From: Cristatella mucedo
Lineage: Eukaryota > Bryozoa > Phylactolaemata > Cristatellidae
Assembly (NCBI GenBank): GCA_009760855.2
Contig: WPIO01000053.1
Location: 2,375,501 to 2,439,500 of the forward strand
Direction of reading: 5' to 3'
DNA length: 64,000 bases
Shown: positions 15,204 to 30,600 of the stretch, piece after piece
How the letters are laid out: each line of letters starts with the position of its first letter
How positions within the stretch are numbered: the first letter of the stretch is position 1
Made by a program: the position numbers and the translations under genes
Notes under the pieces: model-generated
The model's database searches: none
What the model was told of the DNA's origin: nothing
What the model saw: only the letters and a program-made list of their open reading frames with translations

Positions 15204-18200
15204 CTGTGCACACACACACACCTGCGCACACGCATGCTCGCGCGACTCTTAGTTGAACTGAAGCATGCAAAGTGTTAGCTGCTCTGCAACGATTAGCATC
15301 CAGCAGCAGCTTCTGCTACGATTGCTGTGAATAGTTCAGCTTGCTGCTGCTGCTTCTTTGTATATCAGTAGCTGCGACTGACATTCCGTGCGACCTGTGT
15401 CTGGAAGCCAAGCCGTTCTAATGCCACGTGAAGAGTCATGCTGCTGTCGTTGTATTTAAAAGAAGAGTTAACAATGCTTGTTATACAAAGCCGTCGGATT
15501 GATGCTTCTCGTCGTAGTGTGTACGCTGCCAGATTTCCGGTTGAACTGGCTGCTACTGCCTTCTGGGTGAGAGTCAGTGCCAGGGACGTCTCGGTGGTTC
15601 TTGCTTTGAAGCCCTGAGGTGCCGAAACACTGCTGGCAGAAGTAAAGAACTGGCAACTTCTGTAGGACTGGACTATTTCAAAGTCCTCAATCTGTCGGTC
15701 TGATAGGATATAAGTCTCATCTTGAATAATAGTCGTAATGTTAATGACATTTGTTTAGCACCCACAGGTAGCAGTCTCTTTCTAGGCACTTAACTTATGC
15801 CGTAAGGTAAGCATGTTAATACGATTAGTGAGATCAAATGGCGTCAGCACACGGAAGCACACAAAGAACAATTCACACGGACCCAGCAGATGCACTGTGA
15901 TGGATGTTATGTATCTTCGTCTGTAGCTCCACAAAGACTGTGAGTGTTATGCAGGACAGTTTTGTAGAGCCCACTCACAGCCTAAGCGGCTTTCGGTACG
16001 CATTCGGTAGCCAAAAGATTTCATCTCACGCAGCAAAGAGAAAGTGGGAAGCATAGCAGAGTCAGGAAAGCAGTTGAGATAGGGAGTAACATTGAAGTAG
16101 CAGCTCAGTTCCGCTGGAAAGGATGTGCCATAGTCGGTAGCAGGAGAGTAGTTGTCGTTGCGAAAGAATTGTGGAAGCGAGTTCCACTGTCTAGGACCTG
16201 CAGAGCTAAAGCTTCTGTTGCCAACGGTCTTTAAGTGGAGGAATGGAACAGCTAATTTATTGTCCACACAGGACCTGAGGGTGCGAACAGGCTGAAACTG
16301 ATGCAGCAGTTCAGCTAGGTACGAAGGAGCCAAGGTTGTGGGTCAGTATAAGAACTCAGCTCAGTATCGTTGTATTGTTGATCACCTGGCAGACATTCAA
16401 GTTCATTCAAGCATAGGACACTCACTCGTGGTCAAACCAGTAGAATTTTTAAATTATCCTTGCAGTCATATTCATCGCCAGCTTCAGTGGCCTAGTGGCT
16501 TTTTTGCGATAGCTCTACCAAAAGAGAATTGCAAAAATCTAGCCGAGACAGAGCCAAGGAGCTAGTTAAATTTTTGCAAGCCATGGTGGAAAGCAGTTCG
16601 TAATCTTAGGGATCAGACTTAATGGCTAGCTCTGGAAGCAGTCTTCTTAACGAAGCTTTCGAAATTTAGGCAGCTGTCGAAGACAACACCTAAATTTCGA
16701 GCACACGGCGATGGTCGCACAGCAGCATTACCTATTTGAAGAGCAAAGCCTTCTAGCTCAGCCGCGTGCTTGAGGTGTGCTATGAGCAGACGTCCGTTTT
16801 ATCATCACTTCATTTATGGAAGTTAGCGAACATCAATGGTCGACAGTCGGCAAGCATGTGGCTTATTGGTCAAGTTTCGTACAATTGCGAATGGGCGTAT
16901 TCTTTAGCAGACTGCCTGCCCAGCCAAAGACTTGTCACTCTGATCCACCTGCCATTTGATCACGAAGCTGCACGAAAGTTTGCCTCCATTTCAATTTCGC
17001 GTTCAGAAAACTTGTTTATGCCTTGTTTACTCACCGAATTAGTGAGCCGTGATGGCACACTAGGTAAGGCGGTTGCTTTTCATGTCCTCGCTTTCCGAGG
17101 TCGTTGGTTCGAATCCTGCGGTGAGCGATCCCTTATCGTCACTGCAAGCGGCGGTGATAGCTGTAAAGGCTCTTATGTCGCTATACAAAAGAGGCTGTTT
17201 AATCAGCTAGGATTTATTATTTATTTATTTAAAAGTAATGAAATCATCTGAATCAGCTAGTATCTTTCATCTGAATTAGCTGAATCAGCTAGTATCTTTC
17301 AGGCACTTGTGCTTGCTTGCCAGTGGCCTTCAAACGGGTCATCTAAAGGGGTGGTCCGACACACTTGTACCGCGATCCAGTAGCCACTTACAAAGTAAGC
17401 AGCCTGCAGCTGCAGCTTCAATTCCACATTCAAGACAATGAAGTTTCGATTTTACTTTCAATATTTAACGAAATTGGTCAGGTCCATTTCCTTATAAGTC
17501 GCAGCAAACGTTTCGGCTTAGCGAGCAGCCGGAACTTACGAACTGTGAATTTAACACATGCTTTGGTTTAGCTAGAAAGATTCACGGACTTGCCTGTGCT
17601 CGTGCAAATGGCCTCGTACCAGTCTGCGGCTCGAGCCACTAACTGGGCTGGGTCTCTTTGTTCGGAGCACTCCGATGGCAACCGTGCCGTGGGTACACGT
17701 AATTTGTTCATCACCAAGGAATAAAAGTAGTGAGCTATCACAAAATGCTCGCACCTTAAATAATCCTTAAAAAATAAAAGGATAAATGTTTTTTGTATTT
17801 TCTGAAATGCAAAAATGTAATAAAACAAAATATTGGCGTCAGTGGTGCGTTTAGTCTGGATGTTGGGTTCGAATTTTATGTTCCAGTGTTTAATTCCGCA
17901 TAAGCATCGTGCTTGAAGTGCCATCGTCTGCAAACGACTGCATAGGCAGCTTTTCAGCAACTATTGACGGGCTATGGCTGAGAATTACGCTGCATTATGT
18001 ATGATCTCGGTAAAGCGTTTCCAAAATACAGAGCCAGTGGCTCTTACCCTTGAAACCTCTTTCGTACAAATTGCAATCGCTTTTTTCGCTTAATTGGGCA
18101 ATCTAACACCCCCCCACAGCTTTATTATCCCTCTCCACACAGGCTTGAAGCAATCAAAACATGGTGCGATGCGAACGACGATACGCCAGAGTTGTCTACG

Positions 18201-18391
18201 CCCGTCCACACTTTGAAGAAGTGTGTCGTATTTTATTAATTATGGTTTTGCTGTATCGTCAACAAAGCAGTCCCGTCCCCTCCCCGGCCAACGGATGCTT
18301 TAATTCTCTCTCTCTCTCTCCCGCGTGCGCAGTATCAGTCTCTCTATGTCACTCACTCTCTCTTTCTTTTTCACACACACTCTCTCACTCA

Positions 18392-18495
<104 letters not shown>

Positions 18496-18525
18496 TCTCT
18501 CTCTCCCTCTCTCTCCTCTCCTCTC

Positions 18526-18632
<107 letters not shown>

Positions 18633-21600
18633 ATCTCTTTCTCTCTCCCTCACACGAACACACAGATACACACACATACACATACACAGGCACACACACA
18701 CACTCTCTCTCTCTCTTTCTCAAACATTTTCTCTTTCTCTCTCACGCATACTTTCACCATCTCTCTTTCTCAATCTCTCTGTCCAAGCTCTCTCTCGTGT
18801 GTACTAGTATAGCAAGCTAAAGGTACGCACACCTCACGATCGGCATGCCCTCCAAGATTTCCAAGATGGCTGCGAGAGGCCGCTGGCTTAGCTCAGCATT
18901 ATAGACCATTCTATAAGTGCGGCAACTTTTTCCACACAGTTTAGCGTAGTCACGACATCGCTTTCATACTCAACTGGCCCCGATACGGCAGGCCCAACAG
19001 GCGGCCTGGCACTATGGAAATTGCCACTTTGAGAGCACACTTCATCATGGTCCGATTGCAATTGCTTACAACAGCAAAAAAAGGCCGAGCTCCCTGAACG
19101 TTTGTGCTATTCCAGAGAAATAATAGCCCCCCCCCGTGTAATAGACCCCCGTGTGAGCTGGCCTCCGGTGTGGCATTCGTGTTTGAGTATCGGATGGATA
19201 GGTCATGGAAATAAAGGTTGATTGGATAAACGAGTGTTTTTTGCCAGCAAGCCTGGCCCGAACTGTTCGCCGTCGCAGCGAACTGAACCAGTATCAGCCC
19301 CGATATTTCGCCGTGACCCGGCCATGACCTCGAAAACGACGCTTTGGTCTTCTTCCTCGAACCTTGAGTTCCTTGAGTTCGCAACCTCGCGTGACACTAT
19401 GCTTCACGCGCTCATCAGTAGCTTGTTTGAGCCGGTGTGATGTGTGGGGTCGCGTTTGTTATAATAATAATTTATTTATATAGCGCCCCAAGAGAACTTA
19501 ATCTCTACTCAGGCGCTTCACATACGCCTCGTGGCTCGAGCCCACGACCTCAGTCAGACCTTGGTCGGGGCGAGCACCTTAACCGCTAGACCAAATTAGC
19601 TCGGCATTAGTTATACGTTCTAGGAAACCTTAATGCTACACTGCCCGCATGCCTTGCACGAGATAACAGCAAGATAACATTTAATCTTCGACGGCAACCT
19701 AGCAAAGTCTGACAGATATTGGAATGTCCAAGCGAAAGTGTTGGCTGTTTGAAGCCTGATGGAATCGCTGTGAGCTGTGGATGACACAGCTGCAGTAGGC
19801 AGAAAGGCAGCGCAGGAATCGATGCCAATCTCTGCCCTCAGAGCAGACACGGGGGCCTATTACAGTCGCCGCACACTCTTGTAGTAAAGGTCGCAGCAAT
19901 CATACATCGTAGTTGACACGGTGGAATTTCGACGCGGGCGAGGCCTGAGAACAACTTGCCAACGGTTCCGAACTGTTCTTTTGAAACGGTTGTAGTTCTC
20001 TGCAACCAGCATATCCTTTGGAAAGACTGCCGTAGCTGTCCTGAACCGGCGGCAAATTATTGAGCCGCAAAAAACACCTAGCTGATTAAACAACCTCTTT
20101 TTGTATAGCGACAGAAGAGCCCTTATGGCTATCACCACCGCTTGCAGTGGCGATCAAGAATCGCCCACCACAGGAATCGAACCCCCGACCTCGGGACCAA
20201 GGTCGTGAAAGCAACCGCCTTACCTAGTGCGCCATCACGGCTCACCACAAAGATCTGTCGAGGCCAAATGTATCTAGGTGTTGAAAACAACGTCGGTAGG
20301 GATGGCTTTGTGACATTCTCCGCATACCAGGCTCAGCTGCACCACCGAAAAAAAAATAACGCCCCGTTTCTAAACCTAATACTTGAGCATAGCGATTTGA
20401 ATGGTGAGAGTTTCTCAGAGTTTTTCCGAGTAACGACAGAATAACTCCCATCTTTCCCCAGCAGATGGTGCACCCCGAAGACATTGACCCTTGAGTGTGA
20501 TGCATTATGGTTAGTCTCTACATCATTTTGTCGCTTTGTACTTTCAGCCCTTCAGTAAAAGCGATCGGACCGAAGAAAAGAAAACTAGACAGTGAGTGCC
20601 GATTGTTCAATAAAGAGTGGACAACAAAACAATTGTTCACTGAAGTCCGATCAACAGCTGTATGTTTGAAATGCCAAGAAACTGCAGCAGCTTTTAAAGA
20701 ATACAACATCAGCCGTCATTTTCCACAAAGCATGCTAACTATGCAAGTCAACAGTCTCCACAAGAACGGGTGGCTACAGCTCAGATATTGACGGCTAATT
20801 TACAGACTCAGCAAAACCTTTTTCTCAGACAAACTGCGATTCAAGAGTCAAGTACTAAGGGAAATTTTTTGCTGGCATTAAAATTAGCAAAGGTCAGTCA
20901 GCCTTTCTCCGAAGGCAAATTTGTAAAAGAATGCATAGTTAAGACAGCAGGTCTCTCGTGTCCGGAGAGCAAAGACAAATTTGAAAAAATCAGTTTATCA
21001 CGAAGAACTGTGACTTGCCGTGTGGAATTGATTGACGAAGATATAGCCAGCAAACTAAACAAAAGAGCGGAGTCCTTCAAGTTTTACTCACTGGCACTGG
21101 ATGGAGGTAACGATTTAAAAAACACTGCTCAGCTCCTAATTTTTATCCGAGGGACTAGCGACGGTTTTGAGCTCACAGAGGAATTTTTGAACGCTGAGTC
21201 CATGAACGGAAAAACGAGCGGAGATGCGGATTGTATAACCAGGTGTCTGCTGTCATTGGGAGAATGGAGCTACCTTGGAGTAAACTTGCCAATGTCACCA
21301 CGGATGGACGAATCGCCGAATTTAACTGGAAAAAAAACGTTTGGCTGTCAAGAAAAGACTGCACGAAAAAGGCAAAGAGGAGAATCCTGATCAGGATGCT
21401 ATTTTCCTCCACTGCATCATTCATCGGGAAGATTTATGTGTAAGTCTGTATTGCAGCTAAATCATGTCATGAATCCCGTCGTAAAACTTGCTAACTTTAT
21501 ATGAGCAAGGGGACTTCAGCATGGTCAGTTTAGTGCGTTCCTGGAAGAAGCCGATCCAGATAACCAGGACTTACTTTACCACTCTCCTGTGCGTCGGCTA

Positions 21601-24600
21601 AGTTTGGGCAAAGTTTTTCAAAGAGTGTGGGAGCTGAAGGAGGAGATCACTGCTATTTTGGAGTTAATGGGGAGATCCGACAAGTTTCCCGAGCTAAGTG
21701 ACAAGAACTGGCTTTGTGACCTTTCGTTTGCTGTGGACATACTTTCACACATGAATGAGCTGAACACCAAGCTACAGGGTAAAGATCAATTTATGCACGA
21801 CATGTACACAAATGTTAAGGCCTTCAAATCCAAGCTGACTCTTTTCTCCAGACAAATTTCAAGCAAATCTTTCACTCATTTCCCCACACTAGCCGTGCAG
21901 AAAGAGGCGACCAGAAACGCGAAGAAATACACCAAATCACTGGACAACCTCCCGGAGAATTCTGCCGCCGTTTCTGTGACTTTGAAAAAATTGAAAAGTC
22001 ACTTCAGTCCTGTCCCCTGTCATAAGACCTTGAAACAGCACCACAGGAGCTGCAGTTGGAACTGCTAGATCTTCAGTCTGACTCTGTATTGAAGCAGAAT
22101 TTCAACTCTCTTAAACTGTAGGACTTATATGCTTCGCTTAACAAAGCAACGTTTCCAAACCTCCGGAGGATGGCGCAGAAGATGCTGACGTTGGGTTCAA
22201 TCTATGTGTGTGAGCAGACATTCAGCGTCATGAACATCAGCAAAGCCCGCCACAGATCCAAGTTAACTGACCAACACCTCGGATCTATCTTAAGAAATGC
22301 CACAACAAATATATAACGCCATACATTGATGCACTTGCAAACAAAGGAGATGAGCAACACTGTCCCACTGAAACTGAATGGGAGTTTGTTACTACGTTAT
22401 TAAATTAATAAATTTGTAAAACAAGTTTTACAATAAACTAAACACAATAGTATTTTTCTGCCTGTTAAAGGCTAAATCTTTTCATGTAATGGTGTTTACA
22501 TTTAATTTATATTATTTCACGAAACCACACCCTTCTCCCATTCTGGCCCTGCCCCTCTCAGTCAAATTTTAGAAACCATGGTGGCCCGCGAGTAAAAAGT
22601 TTGCCCACCCCTGCGCTAAGCTGTCGCGCTACAAGTCGCACATAGTGCACCTCAGGAATAGCGTCTGCGAATATTTAGCCGTTAAGACGGGGGTTCGTAG
22701 GCAAAAGGTGCCAGGCCCCTGAGATTTGTAGATTACACACTGCTGGAGGCTTTGAACTGTCTCGAATTCCGTGAGAGGGTAGGTGACGGCATTTCAGATT
22801 GCAGGAGACCAGCTGCATGTTTTGCTGCCACTTTATTACCCAAGCTCAGATTTAAATTCAATTAAATTATATGCTAGCTGATTTAGCAGCCTGTTTTTGT
22901 ATAGCGACAGAAGAGCCTCTACGGCTATCACCACCGCTTGCGGTGGCGATAAAGGATGGCCCCCCAAAGGATTCGAACCCACGACCTCGGGGCCGAAGTC
23001 GTGAAAAGCAACCGCCTTACCTAGTGTGCCATTACGACTCACTCAAGATTTTGGCAATGTGTTTGAGGTAGCATGCCCAAGTGTCGAAGTGAACCACGTG
23101 CCTCCAGGCAGCTCGATCAGCTGGCACAGCTACGGCGATCCGGTCGTATATTCCAACGCAGCTGATAGTAGGAATCATCAGTGCAAACTCTATTGTGTAT
23201 ACCCGGCCATCTCCCGACCTGCTGCGAGGGATGAACGCACTGGGCAGCGTAGCAGCGAGCGAGCGAGCGCTAGCGTGTGAAACAATTGCCCTCTCGATCG
23301 CTTCCCTCCGACAACCTGACCGAGGTTGACCCTAACGAATTGCCTCTTTATTTGGCGGCTAGTAGTATGTGATTTTTCCATTTCGCACCCTGACCCTCAA
23401 TCGAGCACACTCCAAAATTCGACCTCACTATCGTTCGGTCTCCTTTTGAAGTGGCCCTCCTGAGTGTCAGTGTCCGAAAAAGAAAAATCAAATCCCACTC
23501 CAACAGGCGTTGCTTCGGCGCGATGGAAAACAAATAGACTACATTCCAAAATTTAGTTATTATATATTATAGTAAATTTTTTTTCAGAGTTTCTAAATTT
23601 GATTTAAAGAAAAATATTTATATATTATAAGATGTCTGAAATAAATTCATTTTCACGGCGTGAGGGAGAATCTTTCAACGACCATGCAAAAAGATTAGTA
23701 TTTTCTTATGAGCAGCATTTTAATGTTAAACCTTCTTTTACTAAGAAGTATGGCAAGTCAACTAGAATTGTTCATTATCCAGTTTCTGCAGCTGATATAA
23801 AAGAATTGATTGAGCGTCTTTCTGTTAATAAAATAATTAACCCGAAAAAATCAGAAAGTAAAAATTGTTTCTATAAAGAAGCAAAACGTCTTTGTAAGAT
23901 AGATACCAGTGGATGGTTTTTAGGTAGAAAGAGTGATAGTGGTAGTTTAGTAGATTATGAGTATGAAGGTTTTGAGGTTGAAGATGCAGATTTAAAAGTG
24001 TTTAAGAAAAAAGTCTCTCCTGGATTAATAAATGTTATGAAAGATATCTCTAGCCAATATGGCAATGTAAAAATGAGTCTTCTTCTACAATTAAAAATAG
24101 AAAATGCTAAGAAAGATATTATCTATGCTCCAATTAATGGTCTCTCCCCAATAGCACTAAGTAGATTTTCTCATTTTAATTCAATAATTGACAAACATGT
24201 TTCAAAGATTAATAAAACTGTAGATGAATGGAATGAAGGTGGTTCTTCTTGTAGAATTGTTGGAATATCTAACGCATTTGCAAAGTTTACAGTCTTTGTT
24301 CCACAAATTGGAGGCTCGTATTGTGAATTACCAATCAAGTTAAAAAATAAGAGATGTGTTATAAATATAAAAAATACAGATGACAGCTTTTGTGCATTGT
24401 GGTGTATTCTGAGAGCATTACATCCAAGAGAGAATCATCCAGAAGCAATTCATGATTTAAGGCAAATAATGCTTGAGAAATATTCTGATGTACTACCTCT
24501 ACCAAAACATGTATTCTTTCCTATAGATGATAAAGATCCAAGATATCAGTTTATGGTCAATGGCAGTGTACCAATTAGAGCAGAAGATATTTCAAAACTT

Positions 24601-27600
24601 GCAAAATTATTCAATGTTTCAATAAATGTTTATGAGTATAAAAACTCAGTTTATCCATTAATTGTTCGTTCAGAAAGGTGAAAAACATAGATTTGCTTCA
24701 TTATTCTTATAGAGGAAGATCTCACTATGTACTAGTAACAAATTTTAATGCACTTTGTAGAACAGATAAAGATAGTGGTAGAACAAGATTATTTTGTAAA
24801 AGATGTCTCTCAAGATTTCATGAACAAGAAAAGTTAGATAAACATGTTGCAGATTGTAATTCAGAGAATCGTGGAACTTCAAGAATAAAAATGCCAGTAG
24901 CTAATAAAAGAAAAGATGGAACAGGAGATTTAGTTATGTTTAGAGATTTTGACAAAATGATTAAATCGCCATTAACTGCATATGCAGATTTTGAATGTTT
25001 ACTAGGAACAATTGATAAACCAGAAGAATCAGTAAAAGGATCTGTAAATCAGCACAAACCATGCTCTGCTGGATATGTAATTGTAAATCATGAATGAAAG
25101 ATTGTAACAGAATATACGCAAACTTTTGGTGTTGACTGTGTTAAGGAATTCATTTTGTCTTTAAAGAAAGATTGTGAAATACAGATAGAGAATCTAAAAG
25201 TAGTACTTGAAAAAATAAAGTTTTTGATCGAGAAAATATGTCAAAAGAAGAAAAATAAAATTATAATAATGCATCTGTTTGTTGGATTTGTGGAAAATGC
25301 TTAACTGAAGATCAGAAAGTTCTTGATCATTGCCACCTTACTGGAATATACAGAGGTGCGGCACATAATAATAATAATAATAATATTGCACTTGATAAAG
25401 CGCCCTCAGAGAACTTAATCTCTTTCTAGGCGCTTTACATTTGCTGCAAAGTGATACGCAATAGAATAGTAAGTAAAATCATGCTTGAAAAACAAACAAA
25501 ATGAATAACATGGTTAGGGGTTACATGCACTGGGTCAGCATGCAAATGTGGTTAGTGGCAGCATGAACAGTGTCAGCATGCATAAGCACATCGAGGACGA
25601 ATCACAAGGACCCACTAAATGCTGTCCTAAATAGGTATGTTTTTAAGTTTCTTTTAAATGTGGTCAGGTCAGGGGATGTTCTGATGCAGGTCGGGAGGGA
25701 GTTCCAGGCTGTGGGAGCATACGAGCTAAATGCACGGTCTCCAAAGGATTTAAGGTTTGTACGAGGTATAGACTGTTTGATTCCGAAGAGCGGGTGGTAC
25801 GATGCTTTGCCTGATGGGGTAGTATATCTGAGAGATAGGCTGGAGCCATAGAATGAAGAGACCTAAAAGTGAGCGACAAAACCTTGAAGTCAATACGTTG
25901 CTTGACTGGTAACCAGTGCAGGTCGGCGAGAAGTGGAGTAATGTGGCAACTGCGACGCTCACGACAGACAAGCCTAGCTGCAGAGTTTTGCACCAGCTGC
26001 AATCGCCTGATCGCACATGCTGGTAGGCCAGTAAGCAGTGAGTTGCAGAAGTCGAGACGAGATGTCACGAATGCATGGACCAACTTGGACGTGGTATCCT
26101 TATCTAAACAAGCCCTAATTTTAGCAATGTTATGAAGCTGAAAATAGGCTGATTTGACTGTGGAGCTGATGTGGTCGTCTAACGAGAAGTCGCTTTGGAA
26201 TATGACACCTAGATTTCGAGCTGATGCAACTGGAGATATGCTGGCAGAGCCAATTTTGAAAGTCAGCCTTTCCAATTTCTGAATAACACTAGGTTTGCCC
26301 ATAACTAGTACAAAAAGCTAAGAATATGCCCAAAAAACTTGAAACTTCCTGTTTATATTCATAATCTAAGAGGATACGACTCACATCTAATTGTTAGTGC
26401 GCTTAATTGCGATAAGGATAAGAAACAAGTAATTGCAAATAACTAAGAGAAGTTTTTAACAATAAGTTTTGGAAATCTTTGTTTTAGAGATTCATATCAA
26501 TTATTACAAAATCCACTTCATAAATTAGTAAAAAATTTGTCTAAAGCAAATGATAAATTTGATATAATGAGACAACACTTTGAAAAAATTGATGATGCAA
26601 AGATGTCATTATTAACAAAAAAGGTATTTATCCATATGAGTACATGGATTCTTTTGCTAAATTTGATGAGACAAGTTTACCACTAATTGAGAAGTTTTAT
26701 TCAAGCATTAATGGCCATATTTCAGAAGAAGATTATACACATGCAAAGAAAGCTTGGAAAGCTTTTGAAATAAAAACATTAAAAGAATACCACGATTTAT
26801 ATTTAACGATTGATGTTCTAGCACTAGCAGCTGTTTTTGAGAGATTTCGCGACCTAATAATTATACATTATCAGATAGATCCTGCAAAGTTCATAACAAC
26901 TCCACAATTAACTTGGACAGCAGGATTAAAATATACAGGAGTCGTTCTTGAATTACTAACTGATCCAGATATGTATCTATTCTTTGAAAAAGGAATTCGT
27001 GGAGGAATGACACAAGTATCAAAACGTAAAGCCAAAGCAAATAATAGTAGATGTAGCAATTTCAATCCAGATAAGTTGAAATCATACTTATTATATTTTG
27101 ATGCAACAAATCTCTATGGCTAGGCTATGAAACAATCTCTACCAACTGGAGGTTTTAATTTCTTATCAAATCAAAAAATAAAGTCGTGGAATGAAAATAA
27201 AAATGATATAGTTAAAAAATTTAAGCCTTCATCAAATAAAGGTTATGTTCTTGAAGTTGATATACACTGTCCAAAAGATAAACAGGATTTATTTTCTGAT
27301 TATCCTTTACTTTCTGAAAACAAACAGATAAAAAAGAATGAACACTCAGAATATCAAAACTCTTTTAATAGAGGAAACGATCCAGTTGAAAAGCTGATAT
27401 TGGATTTGGAACCAAAACAAAAGTATGTTATTCATTATCTTAATCTTAAGAATTGTATTGAATTAGGATATGAGTTAACACATATTCACAGAGTATTAGA
27501 GTTTGATCAGTCCAATTGGCTAGAGTTGTACATTGATAACAACACAAAACTTAGAGGTAAAGCAGCAAATGATTTTGAAAAAGATTTCTTTAAATTACTG

Positions 27601-30600
27601 AATAATTCATTCTTTGGTAAGACAATGGAAAATGTTAGAGCTAGAAAGAATGTTGAGTTACTTAATGAAAAGGTAAATGAAGAGTTAGCTAAGATGAATA
27701 AAATCTATAGAAGCTCAAGATTTGTAGACAGAAAGATATTAACTAATAACATTATTTGTATAGAAAGTAGTAAGGAATCTATAACCTTAAACAAACCTAT
27801 TTATGTTGGATTTTGCATACTTGATTTATCTAAAGTATTGATGCAGAAATTCTATTATCTAACAATGAAAAAAAGATATGGATCAAAAATAAACTTGATG
27901 TATACTGATACTGATTCACTCGTAATGGAGATATTTACTGAGGATGTTTATAAAGACTTTATCGATTACCCAGAATCATTAGATCTAAATACTTTTCCGG
28001 ATGACTACCCTTTTTGGGATGATGATAAAGCAAAAAGTATTATAAAAGGAAATAGTAAAGTTGTTGGCAAATTTAAAGATGAGATAACTGATAAGGTAAA
28101 AGCAGCAATATTAGATGAATGTGTTTTTCTAAGACCAAAACTTTACTCTTATACTATTTACACTGATAAAGAAGTATTTGATGATAAAGGAAAATCATTA
28201 GGAATAGTTAAAAAAATTTGTGAGATGAATGAAATGCTTGATAAGGAGAAAGAACAAATAGGACAATCTAAAAAAGCTAAAGGTGTTAACAAAAGTGTTG
28301 TTGATAAAGACTTGAAACATGAAGACTTTAAAAACTGCTTAGATAAAAAGGTAGAAAAGAAATGTGAGCAATCATTGATTCGAATTGAAAAGCATATAAT
28401 GTATACAATTAAACAAAATAAAGTAGCACTATCAGCTTTCGATTCAAAACGATACTGGTTGGATTGTGGAACCTGCAGTTATGCTTATGGACACTATAGA
28501 ATTGCTGATTCATTAAGTAATAATCTAAATCCAGGACGATGTAATACTTGCAATGTTGGTAATATTAATATAGATACCAAAACGAAAGAGTGAAGAAATC
28601 ATTGAACCTGAAGCAAAAATAAAAGTCGAACATGATATTCGAGAAACAAAAAAAGAGTTATATGAATTACAAATAGAAATGGAATATGACAGAGCAGAAG
28701 AAGAGTTAATTTTTGAGATGGCAGGAATAAATTTATATTAATAAATAAAATTCATTATTATAGAAATGGAAAATGTTGAATATGAGTCCGACAGCGATGA
28801 TCCTGATTACAATGCAGAAGAATCAGAATACGAAAGTGAATATGAAAGTGATGAGTCAGAATATTCAGATGCTAGCGAAGAAGATTATTACAATTACGTA
28901 AATGAAGAAGATGAGCTATACAAAATTTATATTTATATAGAATGGATGTTTCTAGAATTTTGAGTTGCGAACAATCAAGAGATATGGCTCTTAAAATTTG
29001 TCTACAAAAGTTAAAGAGAGTAGATAAAAGAATTATCAAGCATTCACTTGACAAACTTATTCCAGATTTGGATAGTTCATATATTAGTGTTCTAGTTGAG
29101 ATTTGCGATACTTGTGATAAACTAATGGAATGTAGAAGTAAAATAAATGAAATGTTGACAGAAGCAGAAAAGAAATCAAAAACTCCAAAAACTAAACAGG
29201 GTGTGCAGATTTTGAATTAAATGTTTTTCTTCATAGTATATATGGAAATAACAAATTATAAAATTAGTAATGCAATTCAAGATATTAGTCAAGCTAGAAA
29301 ATTAAAATTAACTGATACACTTATTAAAATTATATTTGAAATGTGTACCTATGAAGATAAATATGAGGAACTTAAAATTAAAGCAAGAGAGTCAATAAAG
29401 AATTAGATCTTTTGTATTTTTTTTAATAGTATAGGAAATGTCGACAACAGAAGTATCTGACCCAAATCTTGCTACATCTGCAACTCTGTTGAAAGCATAT
29501 GTTGACTACCTTGTAAAGTCTAGAATGACTGCTTATGATCAACAGACACTCGACTCAGATATCTCAATTATGACAGATACATCTGTAAAAAAGTTTTATA
29601 TTGATGAGTGTGACATTGAAGCATAAAAGGTAATCGATTCTGGAATGGCAAGTATAACAAGTGATCTTGAAGCAACAGTTTGAACTAAAGTTGATACTCT
29701 TCTTGATACACCTGGAGAAATATCTAGCTATACAACATGGATTGCTAGCCAGCTACCGACACTTTCAACAGTTATCTCAGGCGTTGCAGGAATGAAACCA
29801 GATATCTCTGGAATTGTAAAGGATGAATGCTATGCAATTCTACCTGATATCTCTGATGGAACTAGTGCAAGACAAAAGGCAACACTTGCTGCTCTAGTTG
29901 TCCCACCCGCTCCAGAGGTTGTTGCAGACCCAAATGTACCAGTTTCTGATACAATTCCAACAACTGCATTGTAAATAATTTATTTATATAGAAATGAATG
30001 TAGAAACTAGAAGTAAAGATTGTCCAACAGTTGCATAAGGTCAACAGACTATAAACATTTGCTCGTACCCAATGGGGAGAATTGAAGATATTAGGAGTAC
30101 ACTATTAGAAGCATTAAAATTAGTTTTAGAGTACAAAGCTTAAAGAGTAAATCATTCAGAAAAAGAAATGGCATATGTATTTACAAAAGTTAGAGATGGG
30201 TCAATCTTTTCAGAGTTTCTTAAAGATTTGAAAATACATAAAATAAATAGTCTTAAATCAGAAGCATACTCTTAAAAAATAGAGTTAACAATTAACAGGA
30301 AAAGAATATAGTATTCCATCAGAGCTTATTAAAGAAAGCCTAGATTGAAAAGTTTAACTTATAACACCCTCAGCTAAAGTAATTTCAATAATATCTGAAG
30401 CACTTGGAGTTATTATATTATTATAATTTAAAACAAGAAAATTGATAGTTATGAAAATATTATTAGGATAAACATCGAATTGTGTTATATAGTCACTTGA
30501 TAATAACATATAATTATTTTCAAACCCGTAATAAGTGATATAAAGAAAATTAGAAACAAAAAAATTTGGTGAGTAGATTTTGTGATAATAATCTCTAACT